The notes below the pieces were generated by a model. The model ran no database searches, was not told the DNA's origin, and worked only from the letters and a program-made list of their open reading frames with translations. From NCBI GenBank assembly GCA_002450895.1, contig DKAR01000082.1, positions 385 through 14,030 of the forward strand: a DNA stretch of 13,646 nucleotides. Direction: 5' to 3'. This document shows, piece by piece, positions 1 to 8,000 of the stretch. The stretch's first letter is position 1. Each line of letters starts with the position of its first letter. The DNA comes from Proteobacteria bacterium UBA6921. GTDB lineage: Bacteria; Pseudomonadota; Gammaproteobacteria; SG8-11. Position numbers and translations under genes: made by a program.

Positions 1-184
1 TGCGGAGTTCGTTGAAACCGAAGATCAACATGCGGCGCTGGCGGACCTGGGAGTCGATTTTTGCCAGGGCTATTTCTTCTCCAAACCGTACCCCGCCGAA
101 CAGCTCGTCGATTCAGGTTATGGCTCAGGTTCTCCAGACTCTAAAATTGTTCTTGCCGGCGAGCGTTTTCGTTTGAAAGGCTAG
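1..184 (+). CDS. EAL-domain protein, C-terminal end (partial)
   Basis: The reading frame enters from the left edge (first full codon at base 2) and stops at TAG 182–184, leaving 60 residues. The segment FVETEDQHAALADLGVDFCQ followed by GYFFSKPYP matches the end of EAL domains, where a conserved VET-x-Q stretch precedes a helix, a strand and the QGY-x-(F/L)-S/A-K-P motif. EAL proteins are c-di-GMP phosphodiesterases, often fused to GGDEF, PAS or response-regulator domains. The catalytic EAL/ExLxR and DDFG-like motifs lie outside the window, so activity cannot be judged. After the domain end there is a Ser/Gly-rich tail of about 22 residues with no recognisable motif. A small inverted repeat AGGGA-cata-TCCCT (192–205) follows the stop but lacks a T-run. 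Confidence 0.85.
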   Translation, partial: AEFVETEDQHAALADLGVDFCQGYFFSKPYPAEQLVDSGYGSGSPDSKIVLAGERFRLKG

Positions 185-264
185 CGCACGCAGGGACATA
201 TCCCTCCAGCGCATACAAACCGCTACAATCTGCGCATCGGCGTCCTTCCGAAAGGTCACTGCCT

Positions 265-1341
265 ATGCGCATGGAACACTTCGAGAACTTGCGGCCAATT
301 TGTCCGCGCTGCAAATCCGAACGCAACGAACAAGCCCCGCTCTCATTGATCCGCCATGGCCATCCCGGCGGGTGTGTTGTTATGGAAGGGTTATTAACGT
401 GCTCGCAACCGGCCTGCCGTGCCGAGTATCCGATCATTGAAGGAATTCCGGTTATCGTCCCGCTGCCAGGAAAATATATTGCGGACAACATTTACCACAT
501 CACGTCGCGACTGGATCTTTCAGAAAACCTCGAGGGTGTTCTCGGCGACGCAATGGGCCCCGGAAGCGACTTCAACACAACGCGCCATCACTGGAGCAGC
601 TACGGTTGGGATCACTTCGCCGACCTGGCTCCACCCAATGCATTGCCGTCAGGACTCGAATTAAAGCAGAGCAGCGTTGCCAATCTGCTGCGCGTTTCCG
701 CTGAGTTACTTCCCAACACCCCTGCCGGACCCAGTCTCGACATCGGGTGCGCAGTCGGCCGAACAACGTTCGACCTTGCCGCAAAAACTGGCGGTCTTGC
801 GTTAGGTATCGATGTCAATTTCTGGTTGTTGCGTATTGCACAGCGCGTCCTTCACGATCGACGCGTTCATTTCCCGTTGAAGCGATCCGGCATCCGGTTT
901 GACCGAGTTGAGTTTAACCTGGACTTTGCGAGCTGTGAGTCCGTGGATTTTTGGGCTTGCGACGCGACCGCATTGCCTTTTTCACCGCAGACCTTCAACA
1001 GCGTGGCAGCGCTGAATGTCTTCGACGTCAATCCTGCACCGCGAGCTTTATTGGCGGGGATTCGCGATTCGCTACCCGCGGGAGGCGCAGCCCTGCTGTC
1101 CAGCCCCTATGATTGGTCGCCGCCGGTTCCCATGGGCCAATGGATCGAGGCAACCCACCGCAGCGCAAGAACAGGCGAGCCCCCGCTGCGGACTCTGCTA
1201 AACCCCGGTCGGCACCCTGCCTCCATCGACGGCTTGAAAATCGTTGGAGAAATTGAGCATCACCCGTGGCTCGTCCGCGTTCACGACCGCCGCACGGCAG
1301 GGTATGACGCCCATATTGTGGCTTGCGTCCGAACCGCCTGA
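265..1341 (+). CDS. Trm112-like zinc segment fused to a class I SAM methyltransferase
   Basis: This is a 358-residue protein. Residues 12–65 resemble a Trm112-type zinc-binding domain: Cys13-x2-Cys16, then Cys46-x4-Cys51, followed by EYPIIEGIPVIVP, which matches the usual YPI-x-x-GIPv ending of that family. Residues 158–165 (LDIGCAVG) are the glycine-rich SAM-binding motif I of a Rossmann-fold methyltransferase. Further on, FWACDATALPFSPQTFNSV resembles the acidic/adenine-binding region and motif IV of ubiE-like enzymes. The substrate cannot be deduced. Trm112 proteins normally activate partner methyltransferases in trans, so a fusion suggests built-in activation, which is inference. The ATG at 265 follows a modest AAAGG ribosome-binding site; ATG 271 is an alternative. 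A TACAAT at 224–229 could be a -10 element but has no convincing -35. It stops 95 bases before fdxA. Confidence 0.75.
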   Translation: MRMEHFENLRPICPRCKSERNEQAPLSLIRHGHPGGCVVMEGLLTCSQPACRAEYPIIEGIPVIVPLPGKYIADNIYHITSRLDLSENLEGVLGDAMGPGSDFNTTRHHWSSYGWDHFADLAPPNALPSGLELKQSSVANLLRVSAELLPNTPAGPSLDIGCAVGRTTFDLAAKTGGLALGIDVNFWLLRIAQRVLHDRRVHFPLKRSGIRFDRVEFNLDFASCESVDFWACDATALPFSPQTFNSVAALNVFDVNPAPRALLAGIRDSLPAGGAALLSSPYDWSPPVPMGQWIEATHRSARTGEPPLRTLLNPGRHPASIDGLKIVGEIEHHPWLVRVHDRRTAGYDAHIVACVRTA

Positions 1342-1436
1342 CATTCAGACCCGTCCTGACAGCTCGTGTACCGCGTGAATCCGGTTTAGAATACCCAGCC
1401 GCTATTGGGTAAGGGAGTCGAGTAAGGAATCGCGAA

Positions 1437-1760
1437 ATGGCTTATGTCGTAACTGAAAGTTGTATTCGCTGCAAATACACGGATTGCGTTGAAGTCTGCC
1501 CGGTGGATTGTTTTCATGAGGGCCCCAACTTCCTTGTGATTGACCCTGACGAGTGCATTGACTGCAGCCTATGCGAGCCGGAATGTCCGGTTAACGCGAT
1601 CATGGCCGAGGATGATATACCGGAGTCGCAGCGCCAGTTTATCAAGTTGAATGTCGATCTGGCCCGGGGATGGCCAGTGATCACAGAAAAGAAGCCGGCA
1701 CCGCCCGACGCAAAAGACTGGGAATCGGTGAAGGACAAAATCGGATACCTGGAGAAGTAG
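1437..1760 (+). CDS. fdxA: 7Fe-8S ferredoxin FdxA
   Basis: This 107-residue protein is the usual length and pattern of Azotobacter FdI-type ferredoxins, soluble cytoplasmic low-potential electron carriers. Cys9, Cys17 and Cys50 correspond to the 3Fe-4S ligands. Cys40, Cys43, Cys46 and Cys21 correspond to the 4Fe-4S ligands; Cys12 and Cys25 are the extra cysteines also present in FdI. The C-terminal extension of about 50 residues ending in KDKIGYLEK is typical of the family. The ATG is preceded by AAGGA at 1424–1428, spacing 8. Upstream lie a TAGAAT (1387–1392), a possible -10 without a good -35, and an inverted repeat TACCCA/TGGGTA (1392–1397 and 1406–1411). It is followed after 6 bases by an AddB-like nuclease whose ribosome-binding site lies inside the end of fdxA, so the two are almost certainly co-transcribed. 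Confidence 0.95.
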   Translation: MAYVVTESCIRCKYTDCVEVCPVDCFHEGPNFLVIDPDECIDCSLCEPECPVNAIMAEDDIPESQRQFIKLNVDLARGWPVITEKKPAPPDAKDWESVKDKIGYLEK

Positions 1761-1766
1761 ACCGGC

Positions 1767-4661
1767 ATGCCGAGCGATCGACCGCGCGCAGTGGTCGTCC
1801 CGGCAGACGAAGATCCACTGCGGGTGCTGGCGGAACGGGTTTGCCAAGATGCCGCATCCCGTTTGCCCGATCTCAGTTCCACCACGATTATCGTACCGGG
1901 CGCTCACCTCACCGCCCCGTTACGCGCGGCACTGCTCGCCGCAGCCAGCGCGCATGGGTTTACAGCGCTCTTGCTTCCAAGAATTGAGTCACTTCGCTCG
2001 TTTGCTTTTCGCGATCCGGAATCAAACGCCGAGAGTCTCACGGGATATGCTCGCGAACTGCTCCTGGCGGAAGTGCTCGCGTCTTACCCCGAGCTTTATG
2101 GAAAAGCAAACCCGTGGTCGCTCGCCGAGGAATTAATTCGCCTTTTTGATGAACTGACATTGAATTGCCAGTCATTACCGCACTCCCTCGACGAATTCGC
2201 GCGCTATCTAAAACACGCCTACGCGTGTCAACCCGGGATGCTCCAACCCCTTGAACGCGAAGCCGCGCTGGTCCATACGCTTTGGCAGGCATGGCACGCG
2301 CAAATGAAAGCGCTGAATGTCGTTGACGAAAATGCGGCTTATGTCGCCCGCCTTGCGAACAGCGGCAATGCTCAGGGGGCTGGCGACCGGCTTTACATCG
2401 CGGACTTCTTAACCGTCACGCGAAGCGAAAAGCAGTGGATTCGACACATGCAAGAAACCGGAAGTGCCACTGGGTTCTTTCACATGCAGGATCCGGAAGG
2501 AGAACACTCCACGGATACTCGCGGTTCGGAGAGCCCTCGCGCCAGGTTTTTTGACGCCGTCTATTCTTCCAGTGACCTCTCCATGTCCGAGCGCGCCGGC
2601 GAATTTGTTGCAACGTTTCCGGACGATCCGATTGGCGGGACTCTGCACGTATATGCGGCGAATTCGAACGAAGACGAAGCATGCGCCGTGGACGTGCAAG
2701 TTCGTCGCTGGCTACTGGAAGGGCGGTCACGTATCGGCATTGTCACTGAAGACCGTCGCCTTGCACGGCGGATTCGTGCGCTGCTGGAACGCGCGGAGGT
2801 TTCGCTCGACGATCTGGGCGGCTGGGCGCTCTCGACCACAAGCGCGGCGACCGGGCTCGAACGGTGGCTCCAGTGCATTGAAGAGGATTTTTCCTACCCC
2901 CCGCTTCTCGATGTTCTCAAGTCACCACTCACTTTTCCGCACCGCGATCGGACGGCGCTGCTAAGTCTTGTGTATCGCTTCGAGGAAGATATCGTACGCA
3001 ACGAAAACGTACCGCGGAACATGCGCCGATACCGCGATCATTTGCGCCGTCGTGCCACGCGTCTGCCATCGGACATGGCCGCACTTTATCCGGAAATAGA
3101 TTCATTGCTGAAAGACATCGAAAGCGCAGCTGAACCGCTTTCTGCCCTGTTAGGCCACCGACAGAGATCCCCGACGGAGTTTCTTGATGGCCTCAATGCA
3201 AGTGTCGAACGAATCGGATTTCTCGAATCGTGGCGCACAGATGCTGCCGGCTCATCGATTCTGAGGGAGATCGCCGCCCTCCGGCGTGCATCAGCGCAAT
3301 CCAATTCACGAATGCGCTGGACCGATTTTCGGGCGTGGTTGGGGCGCGCCTTGGAGCGAAATTCTTTTGTACCCCCCAGCGGCGGCCAACGAGTGCGCAT
3401 CGTAAGCCTTGCGCAATCCGCAGGACTGATATTCGATGGCATCGTCGTTGCTGGCTGCGACCGGGAGCACTTTCCCGGCTCAAGATTGAACTCGCCGTTT
3501 TTTAACGCTTCTGTCCGAGCTCAACTGGGACTCCCAACGGAGGAACAAAGGCAAATCGCGCGAAGGATAGAGTTCCATCGACTTTTGGTTTCCGCGCCAC
3601 GCATTCTGATTACGCGCGTGCAGCGGCGAGCGTCGGAGCTGGTTATCGCCTCACCTTGGCTGCAACTTATCGAAACGTTTTATAAATTGAGCTATCGAGC
3701 TGATTTGCAGGATCCTCATCTCGAATATCTGGTACCTCGGGCGCAGGTAATTCGAGGGGACGGTGCTCCACTGCCAGAACGAACGAGCCGCCCGCGCGCC
3801 GTCATTCCCGAACGACTCTTGCCGACGCGCTACTCACCGGACAGTTATGATCGCCTGCTTGATTGCCCCTATCAGTTTTTTGTCGCTAATGCGCTCAAGT
3901 TGCGCGCGCCGGAAGAAATTCGCGAAGTCCTGAAAAAGGATGACTTCGGACGGCGTGTCCACTTGTGCATTCAGGCATTCTTCAAACCGGTGCAGGGGCT
4001 TCCCCCACCGTTTTCACGCCGCGTCAGTGAGTCCTCGCGCGAAGAAGCAGTCGCCCATCTCGAATTGATTTCCCGCTCCGTCTTCAAGAAGGACCTCGAA
4101 GACAGTTTTCAGCATCGCGCTTGGCTGAAACAGTGGCTAAGAGTTGTTCCGTCGTTTATCACGTGGGAAATCAAGATGTCCGCCAACTACCAACTCAAGG
4201 GAGTCGAAGTGTCGGCTGAGCGACCGATGGATGACTCCATTATGAAGATTGCCGGCCGACTCGATCGGGTTGACGTCGACGGGAATCGGCTTCGCGTTGT
4301 TGACTACAAGACCGGCACACCACCCGGCATCGCGGAGGTCGAGGCCGGCGAGCGGATTCAATTGCCCCTGTACGCCGCACTTGCGCGCCTTTCGAATACA
4401 GTGTCGATCCGAACCGAATACGTTCAGCTACAGGAAGAAAAAGTGAAGTCAGTTTCGACGCTTGAAGGTGAAGCGCTAGATGTCCTTTCGGCCGCCGTCG
4501 TCGAACGCCTCAGAATGCTTGATCAGTCAATGCGCGATGGAGAAGCGGCACCTGCGTGGGGCGACACGCAAACGTGTGAGCGTTGCACTATGGATGGAAT
4601 TTGCAGAAGAGCGTACTGGATTGAATCAGAGGTTGAAGCAGATGCTGAAGCCGAACGCTGA
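1767..4661 (+). CDS. AddB-like PD-(D/E)XK nuclease, DNA double-strand-break repair
   Basis: This 964-residue protein belongs to the AddB-like 'probable DNA repair protein' group of proteobacteria. Its inactive-helicase-like N-terminal two-thirds shows no Walker A motif (no GxxxxGKT/S). A helicase-like region around RIVSLAQSAGLIFDGIVVAG resembles motif V of UvrD-type proteins. The C-terminal nuclease has His732 (GRRVH), Asp833 (GRLDRV) and Asp846-Tyr847-Lys848 (VVDYKTG), the active-site set of the RecB/AddB family. Cys700 (LDCPYQFF) plus Cys937-x2-Cys940-x5-Cys946 match the four cysteines that hold a 4Fe-4S 'staple' in AddB and Cas4-like nucleases. The ATG at 1767 has GGAGAAG at 1751–1757, inside the end of fdxA. 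The likely partner is the helicase/nuclease at 5078–8482, giving an AddAB-type end-processing complex. Pairing with that helicase is inferred from neighbourhood and family. Confidence 0.88.
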   Translation: MPSDRPRAVVVPADEDPLRVLAERVCQDAASRLPDLSSTTIIVPGAHLTAPLRAALLAAASAHGFTALLLPRIESLRSFAFRDPESNAESLTGYARELLLAEVLASYPELYGKANPWSLAEELIRLFDELTLNCQSLPHSLDEFARYLKHAYACQPGMLQPLEREAALVHTLWQAWHAQMKALNVVDENAAYVARLANSGNAQGAGDRLYIADFLTVTRSEKQWIRHMQETGSATGFFHMQDPEGEHSTDTRGSESPRARFFDAVYSSSDLSMSERAGEFVATFPDDPIGGTLHVYAANSNEDEACAVDVQVRRWLLEGRSRIGIVTEDRRLARRIRALLERAEVSLDDLGGWALSTTSAATGLERWLQCIEEDFSYPPLLDVLKSPLTFPHRDRTALLSLVYRFEEDIVRNENVPRNMRRYRDHLRRRATRLPSDMAALYPEIDSLLKDIESAAEPLSALLGHRQRSPTEFLDGLNASVERIGFLESWRTDAAGSSILREIAALRRASAQSNSRMRWTDFRAWLGRALERNSFVPPSGGQRVRIVSLAQSAGLIFDGIVVAGCDREHFPGSRLNSPFFNASVRAQLGLPTEEQRQIARRIEFHRLLVSAPRILITRVQRRASELVIASPWLQLIETFYKLSYRADLQDPHLEYLVPRAQVIRGDGAPLPERTSRPRAVIPERLLPTRYSPDSYDRLLDCPYQFFVANALKLRAPEEIREVLKKDDFGRRVHLCIQAFFKPVQGLPPPFSRRVSESSREEAVAHLELISRSVFKKDLEDSFQHRAWLKQWLRVVPSFITWEIKMSANYQLKGVEVSAERPMDDSIMKIAGRLDRVDVDGNRLRVVDYKTGTPPGIAEVEAGERIQLPLYAALARLSNTVSIRTEYVQLQEEKVKSVSTLEGEALDVLSAAVVERLRMLDQSMRDGEAAPAWGDTQTCERCTMDGICRRAYWIESEVEADAEAER

Positions 4662-4675
4662 AAATTTTCGAACCC

Positions 4676-4816
4676 CAGAAATATGGAGGCGGCCCGAAGG
4701 CCGCCCAAGTCTCCATATCAAGCGATCCATGCTTGCTTACTGCTGGTCCAACGTACCGCTAAACGTCGGGCTCTCCTTAGCGAACCTCCATGTAAATCTG
4801 TAAAGAGATTCGTGAT
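4676..4816 (-). ncRNA. Candidate small RNA with repeated GGA motifs (CsrB/RsmY-like?)
   Basis: Read on the minus strand, about 140 bases carry four stem-loops in a row. Their arms are AATCT/AGATT (4795–4810), CGCTAA/TTAGCG (4757–4782), CAAGC/GCTTG (4719–4735) and a long terminal stem (4681–4718). Five GGA triplets lie at plus-strand positions 4787–4789, 4774–4776, 4747–4749, 4726–4728 and 4712–4714. Four are ANGGA, the core of CsrA/RsmA sites. The GGA of the second hairpin opens its loop, and the third sits centrally in a seven-base loop (ATGGATC). CsrB/RsmY/RsmZ RNAs sequester CsrA through exactly such motifs. An extended -10 lies just upstream and a UUCG-capped stem ends the unit. The weak points are a poor terminal T-run, no GacA-type box and ends set only by inference. 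It could instead be a structured mRNA segment or a REP-like element. Confidence 0.35.
4681..4718 (-). terminator. Long inverted repeat with UUCG tetraloop, terminator-like
   Basis: The arms are ATATGGAG (4681–4688) and CTCCATAT (4711–4718) outside, and GCGGCC (4689–4694) and GGCCGC (4699–4704) inside. Six unpaired bases (4705–4710) lie on one side. In the minus-strand transcript the loop is UUCG closed by C–G, an exceptionally stable tetraloop. In the plus-strand transcript the loop is CGAA. The minus-strand sequence after the stem (ATATTTCTGG overlapping the outer arm) is only mildly T-rich, so termination is plausible but not certain. It also lies 19 bases after the AddB-like stop codon and could protect the 3' end of that message. 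Confidence 0.4.
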
Positions 4817-4820
4817 GCAA

Positions 4821-4848
4821 AGAATATCAAATTTGCCCGGCCTCGCAA
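4821..4848 (-). promoter_or_regulatory. Promoter-like sequence for the candidate small RNA
   Basis: On the minus strand, TTGATATTCT (4830–4821) contains an extended -10: TG, one base, then TATTCT at 4826–4821. A possible -35 TTGCGA (4848–4843) is 16 bases upstream. Transcription would start near 4814–4816, just before the first stem-loop. The -35 matches the consensus at only four of six positions. Confidence 0.3.
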
Positions 4849-4992
4849 GCCCCTGACAAGAATTTTTTTGTGCACTGTGTTTCACTTTTATTACGTCAAC
4901 ACTTTTTTAAGTTGCCCTTAATCCTCGTGGTGTTGGAGCACGTAGATAGGCGTCAACAATTCAGATGGCTTTGAATAAATTCAAAGGTGGCT

Positions 4993-5094
4993 ATGACTTA
5001 CAGTACCAGTGGAATTAATAATTCGCAGTCGGCGCAATGGCCCAATTCGTTCGGAAGAATCGCGAGGCTGAACCTCCTTGAAAAAAATCCTTGA
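4993..5094 (+). CDS. Possible 33-residue leader peptide upstream of the helicase
   Basis: This is a short ORF beginning MTYSTSGINNSQ and ending LLEKNP. Its ATG follows AAAGGTGG at 4983–4990 with very short spacing, a better ribosome-binding site than that of the helicase downstream. Its stop TGA (5092–5094) lies 17 bases inside the helicase gene, so the two overlap in different frames across a run of seven A (5081–5087). Its translation would pass through the small stem GAGG-ctgaa-CCTC (5064–5076), which contains the helicase GAGG ribosome-binding site, so it could couple translation of the helicase. Loss of one A from the run would instead join this ORF in frame to the helicase as an N-terminal extension. 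The peptide resembles nothing I recognise. Confidence 0.3.
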   Translation: MTYSTSGINNSQSAQWPNSFGRIARLNLLEKNP

Positions 5095-8000
5095 CGCCGC
5101 CCGACCTGGACTAAACGCCGCGGTCGCTGCCTCGGCGGGGACGGGAAAAACCTGGCTGCTCGTAACGCGTTTGTTGCGTTTACTGCTGGCTGGTGCGCGC
5201 CCGGATGGAATTCTTGCCGTCACCTTTACGCGCAAGGCCGCGGCGGAAATGCATTCCCGCCTGCTCGAACGACTTCAGGTCATGGCCAGTTGTTCTGAAA
5301 GCGATCTGCTACAGGAACTGAATCGAATCGACGTAACTCCTTCACCCAAAACCCTGTCGACGTGCCGTCGACTGCACGAACAGTTATTGCGCTCAGGGCG
5401 CACGCCGCGCACAACAACGTTTCATGCTTTTTGCCAGGACCTGTTGAAACGATTTCCGATAGAGGCTGACATCACGCCGGGCTTCGAATTGGTGGAATCG
5501 ACCCGTTCTATCGAAAGCGAGGCGCTGCAAGCAATATATGCCGATGCAACGCTTAACCCTGATAGCCCGCTCGCAGCAGCGCTGGAATCGCTCTATTCGC
5601 GATTTGGACATACAACCGCAGAATCAATTGTCCGCAGTTTCCTCACCTACCGTTCCGAATGGTGGGCATTCACCTTCGGCCGCGAAAATTCAACGCAGTA
5701 CGCATGTGACTTGCTGCGATCCCAACTTGAAATCGGAAACGATGGCGTTCCCTACGACGACTTTCTTGTCCGGCACGGCAGCGCACTTCTCGAATTTTCC
5801 GAGTTGCTGACCCGTCATCCGACAAAAACCAATCTCGAAGACGCAGAGGATTTGCGCAACACGTTAACTTCGGAACATTCTGCGGAGATCAAGATACAGC
5901 GTGTGACACCCGCATTTCTCACAAAAGAAAATAAGCCCCGCGCCAGAAAGCAGTCAAAGGCGCAAGCGGGGAACATGGGCCCGGCGGCGGAAGAGCGCTT
6001 GCTTGATCTGCACGAATCTTTGAGCAGCAAACTTCTGGCACTGCAGGATATTGAACGCGCCCACGATACGTTTGAATTGAGTCGCTCGTGGTTTACTGCG
6101 GGGACTTTCCTGATAAATGCCTACCAGCGAATCAAGGAAGAACGGCGGCTTCTGGATTTCGCTGACCTCGAATGGCGAACGTATGTCTTGCTTGCCGAAA
6201 ATGATTACTCCGCCTGGGTTCAATACAAACTGGATCAACGCATCAATCATCTGCTGATTGACGAATTCCAGGACACCAATCCCATTCAGTGGCAAATGAT
6301 TTTGCCACTCCTGAATGAGCTCGCCAGCGGCGATCCCGAAAACGCCAGAAGCATTTTTCTGGTGGGCGATGAAAAGCAGTCAATCTACCAATTTCGCCGC
6401 GCCGATCCGCGGCTGTTTCAGGTCGCTCGCGAATGGCTAAAAGACCAGTTACAAGCCCAGACCCATACTCTAAATTCGTCGCGAAGATCGGCGCACGCGG
6501 TCGTCGATGTGGTCAACGCGGTCTTTCAACAGTCCGCACTTAGAGACGTCGTGAGGGATTTTCCAATTCACGAAACCCATCTCGGCACGCTGTGGGGACA
6601 TGTTGAGATTCTTCCGCTCGCACAACCTGACTCGCAAAACGACACTCCGACTCCTGTGCACGTCGGTTTGAGGAATCCCTTGCGCCAACCTCGCATTGCG
6701 CGACCAACGACGATTCACGACATTGAGGCAACGGTCGTTGCAGGAAAAATTCAGGAGCTCATTGCGAAAGGCACGGTGATTGCGACCACCGGGGGAAATC
6801 GGCCGCTACGGTATTCCGACATTCTGTTGCTGGTGCGAAATCGCACAAATGTTTCCGCTTTCGAAAACGCGCTGCGCAACGCACATATTCCCTACGATGG
6901 AGCCGCACGCGGTACGCTTCTGCAGAGTCGAGAAATTACTGACCTTGTCACTTTACTCGAGGTCCTGACAACCCCGTTCAATAATCTTGCGCTTGCCACG
7001 ATACTTCGCAGCCCTGTCTTCAACTGTTCGGATGAACACCTTTCAATGTTGGCGCTTCATAACGACCAGGGAACGTGGGCCCAACGACTGGCTGAACTGG
7101 CTCCAGAGCTTCCAAAAACAAATCCATTGCACCGAGCCAACGAATGGATATCTCGCTGGACCAGCGCGGCCGGAATGTTACCGGTGCACGACTTACTCGA
7201 CCGAATCTACAGCGAGGGGCAAGTCGTCGATCGTTACCTGGCGGCGGCACCGGCTCATCTCCATGCTTCGATTGGCCGAAATCTTGAACAATTTATTGAT
7301 CTGGCTCTTGAACTGGATAGCGGACGGTATCCAAGCCTGGGCCGTTTTATCTCATCAGTCCGGGCCGCACAGCAGGGTTTGACCGATGGACCGGATGCCG
7401 ATAGTGCGGCAAGTGCCGGCGACGGCGTAAGAGTCATGACCATCCATGCGGCAAAAGGTCTCGAATCTCCCGTTGTATTTCTTGTTGACGCAGCAAGCAG
7501 CTCACAAAAAAGTGACAGCACAAATGTCTACCTGGTTTGGGAGCCCGCTGAAAAGCGACCCAGAAATTTCTTCATATCCCGAAGCAAGAATGGTTTGGAT
7601 CCGCTGGCTCGAAGCCTTGCAGCCAAAATTGACTCTCGGCACGAACAGGAGGACCTAAACCTGCTTTACGTCGCCATGACACGCGCAAAACAGATGTTGT
7701 TCATTTCAGGAAGCTCCACCAAGCCACCGGGCGATCGAAGCTGGTATCAACTGGTGTGCCGCGGAATGGCGGAGTTGCCCGGCCAGGATGATCGACGATC
7801 CTATTCCAGCGGCACACTGCCGATGCAAACCGCAATCAGCGATTTGCCGCCAACGAGTTCTCCGGAATTTTCGCTGGACCCAATGCTGACACGCCCAGTA
7901 CCGGCGTCGACCACACTTGGGGAGATAAAACCAAGCCGTACAGATGGATCAAACGGCGAATCGCGCCCCGACGAAGTCGATATCGCGGGAACTGAACGTG

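Larger units (their letters stand above)
4662..5077. other. 416-base gap between the AddB-like and AddA-like genes
   Basis: No conserved protein gene is visible here. The left part (4676–4850) holds a chain of inverted repeats and promoter-like sequence on the minus strand, annotated separately as a candidate small RNA. The middle (about 4860–4915) is A/T-rich, with a T7 run at 4863–4869, and contains no promoter I can support. The right part (4993–5094) holds a short leader ORF on the plus strand. ORFs of 60–110 codons reaching into this gap from the AddB-like gene are out-of-frame shadows of it. Confidence 0.6.

Noticed and set aside
4681..4718. REP/IS-end interpretation of the long inverted repeat
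   Set aside because: No second copy, target-site duplication or transposase is visible in the window; a terminator or RNA stem explains it more simply.
4480..4803. 107-codon plus-strand ORF spanning the end of the AddB-like gene and the gap
   Set aside because: More than half of it is out of frame with the AddB-like coding sequence, it has no ribosome-binding site and no recognisable motif, and it runs straight through the hairpins.
4965..5018. 17-codon ORF starting at ATG 4965
   Set aside because: It has no ribosome-binding site and is shorter than the better-supported leader ORF overlapping it at 4993.
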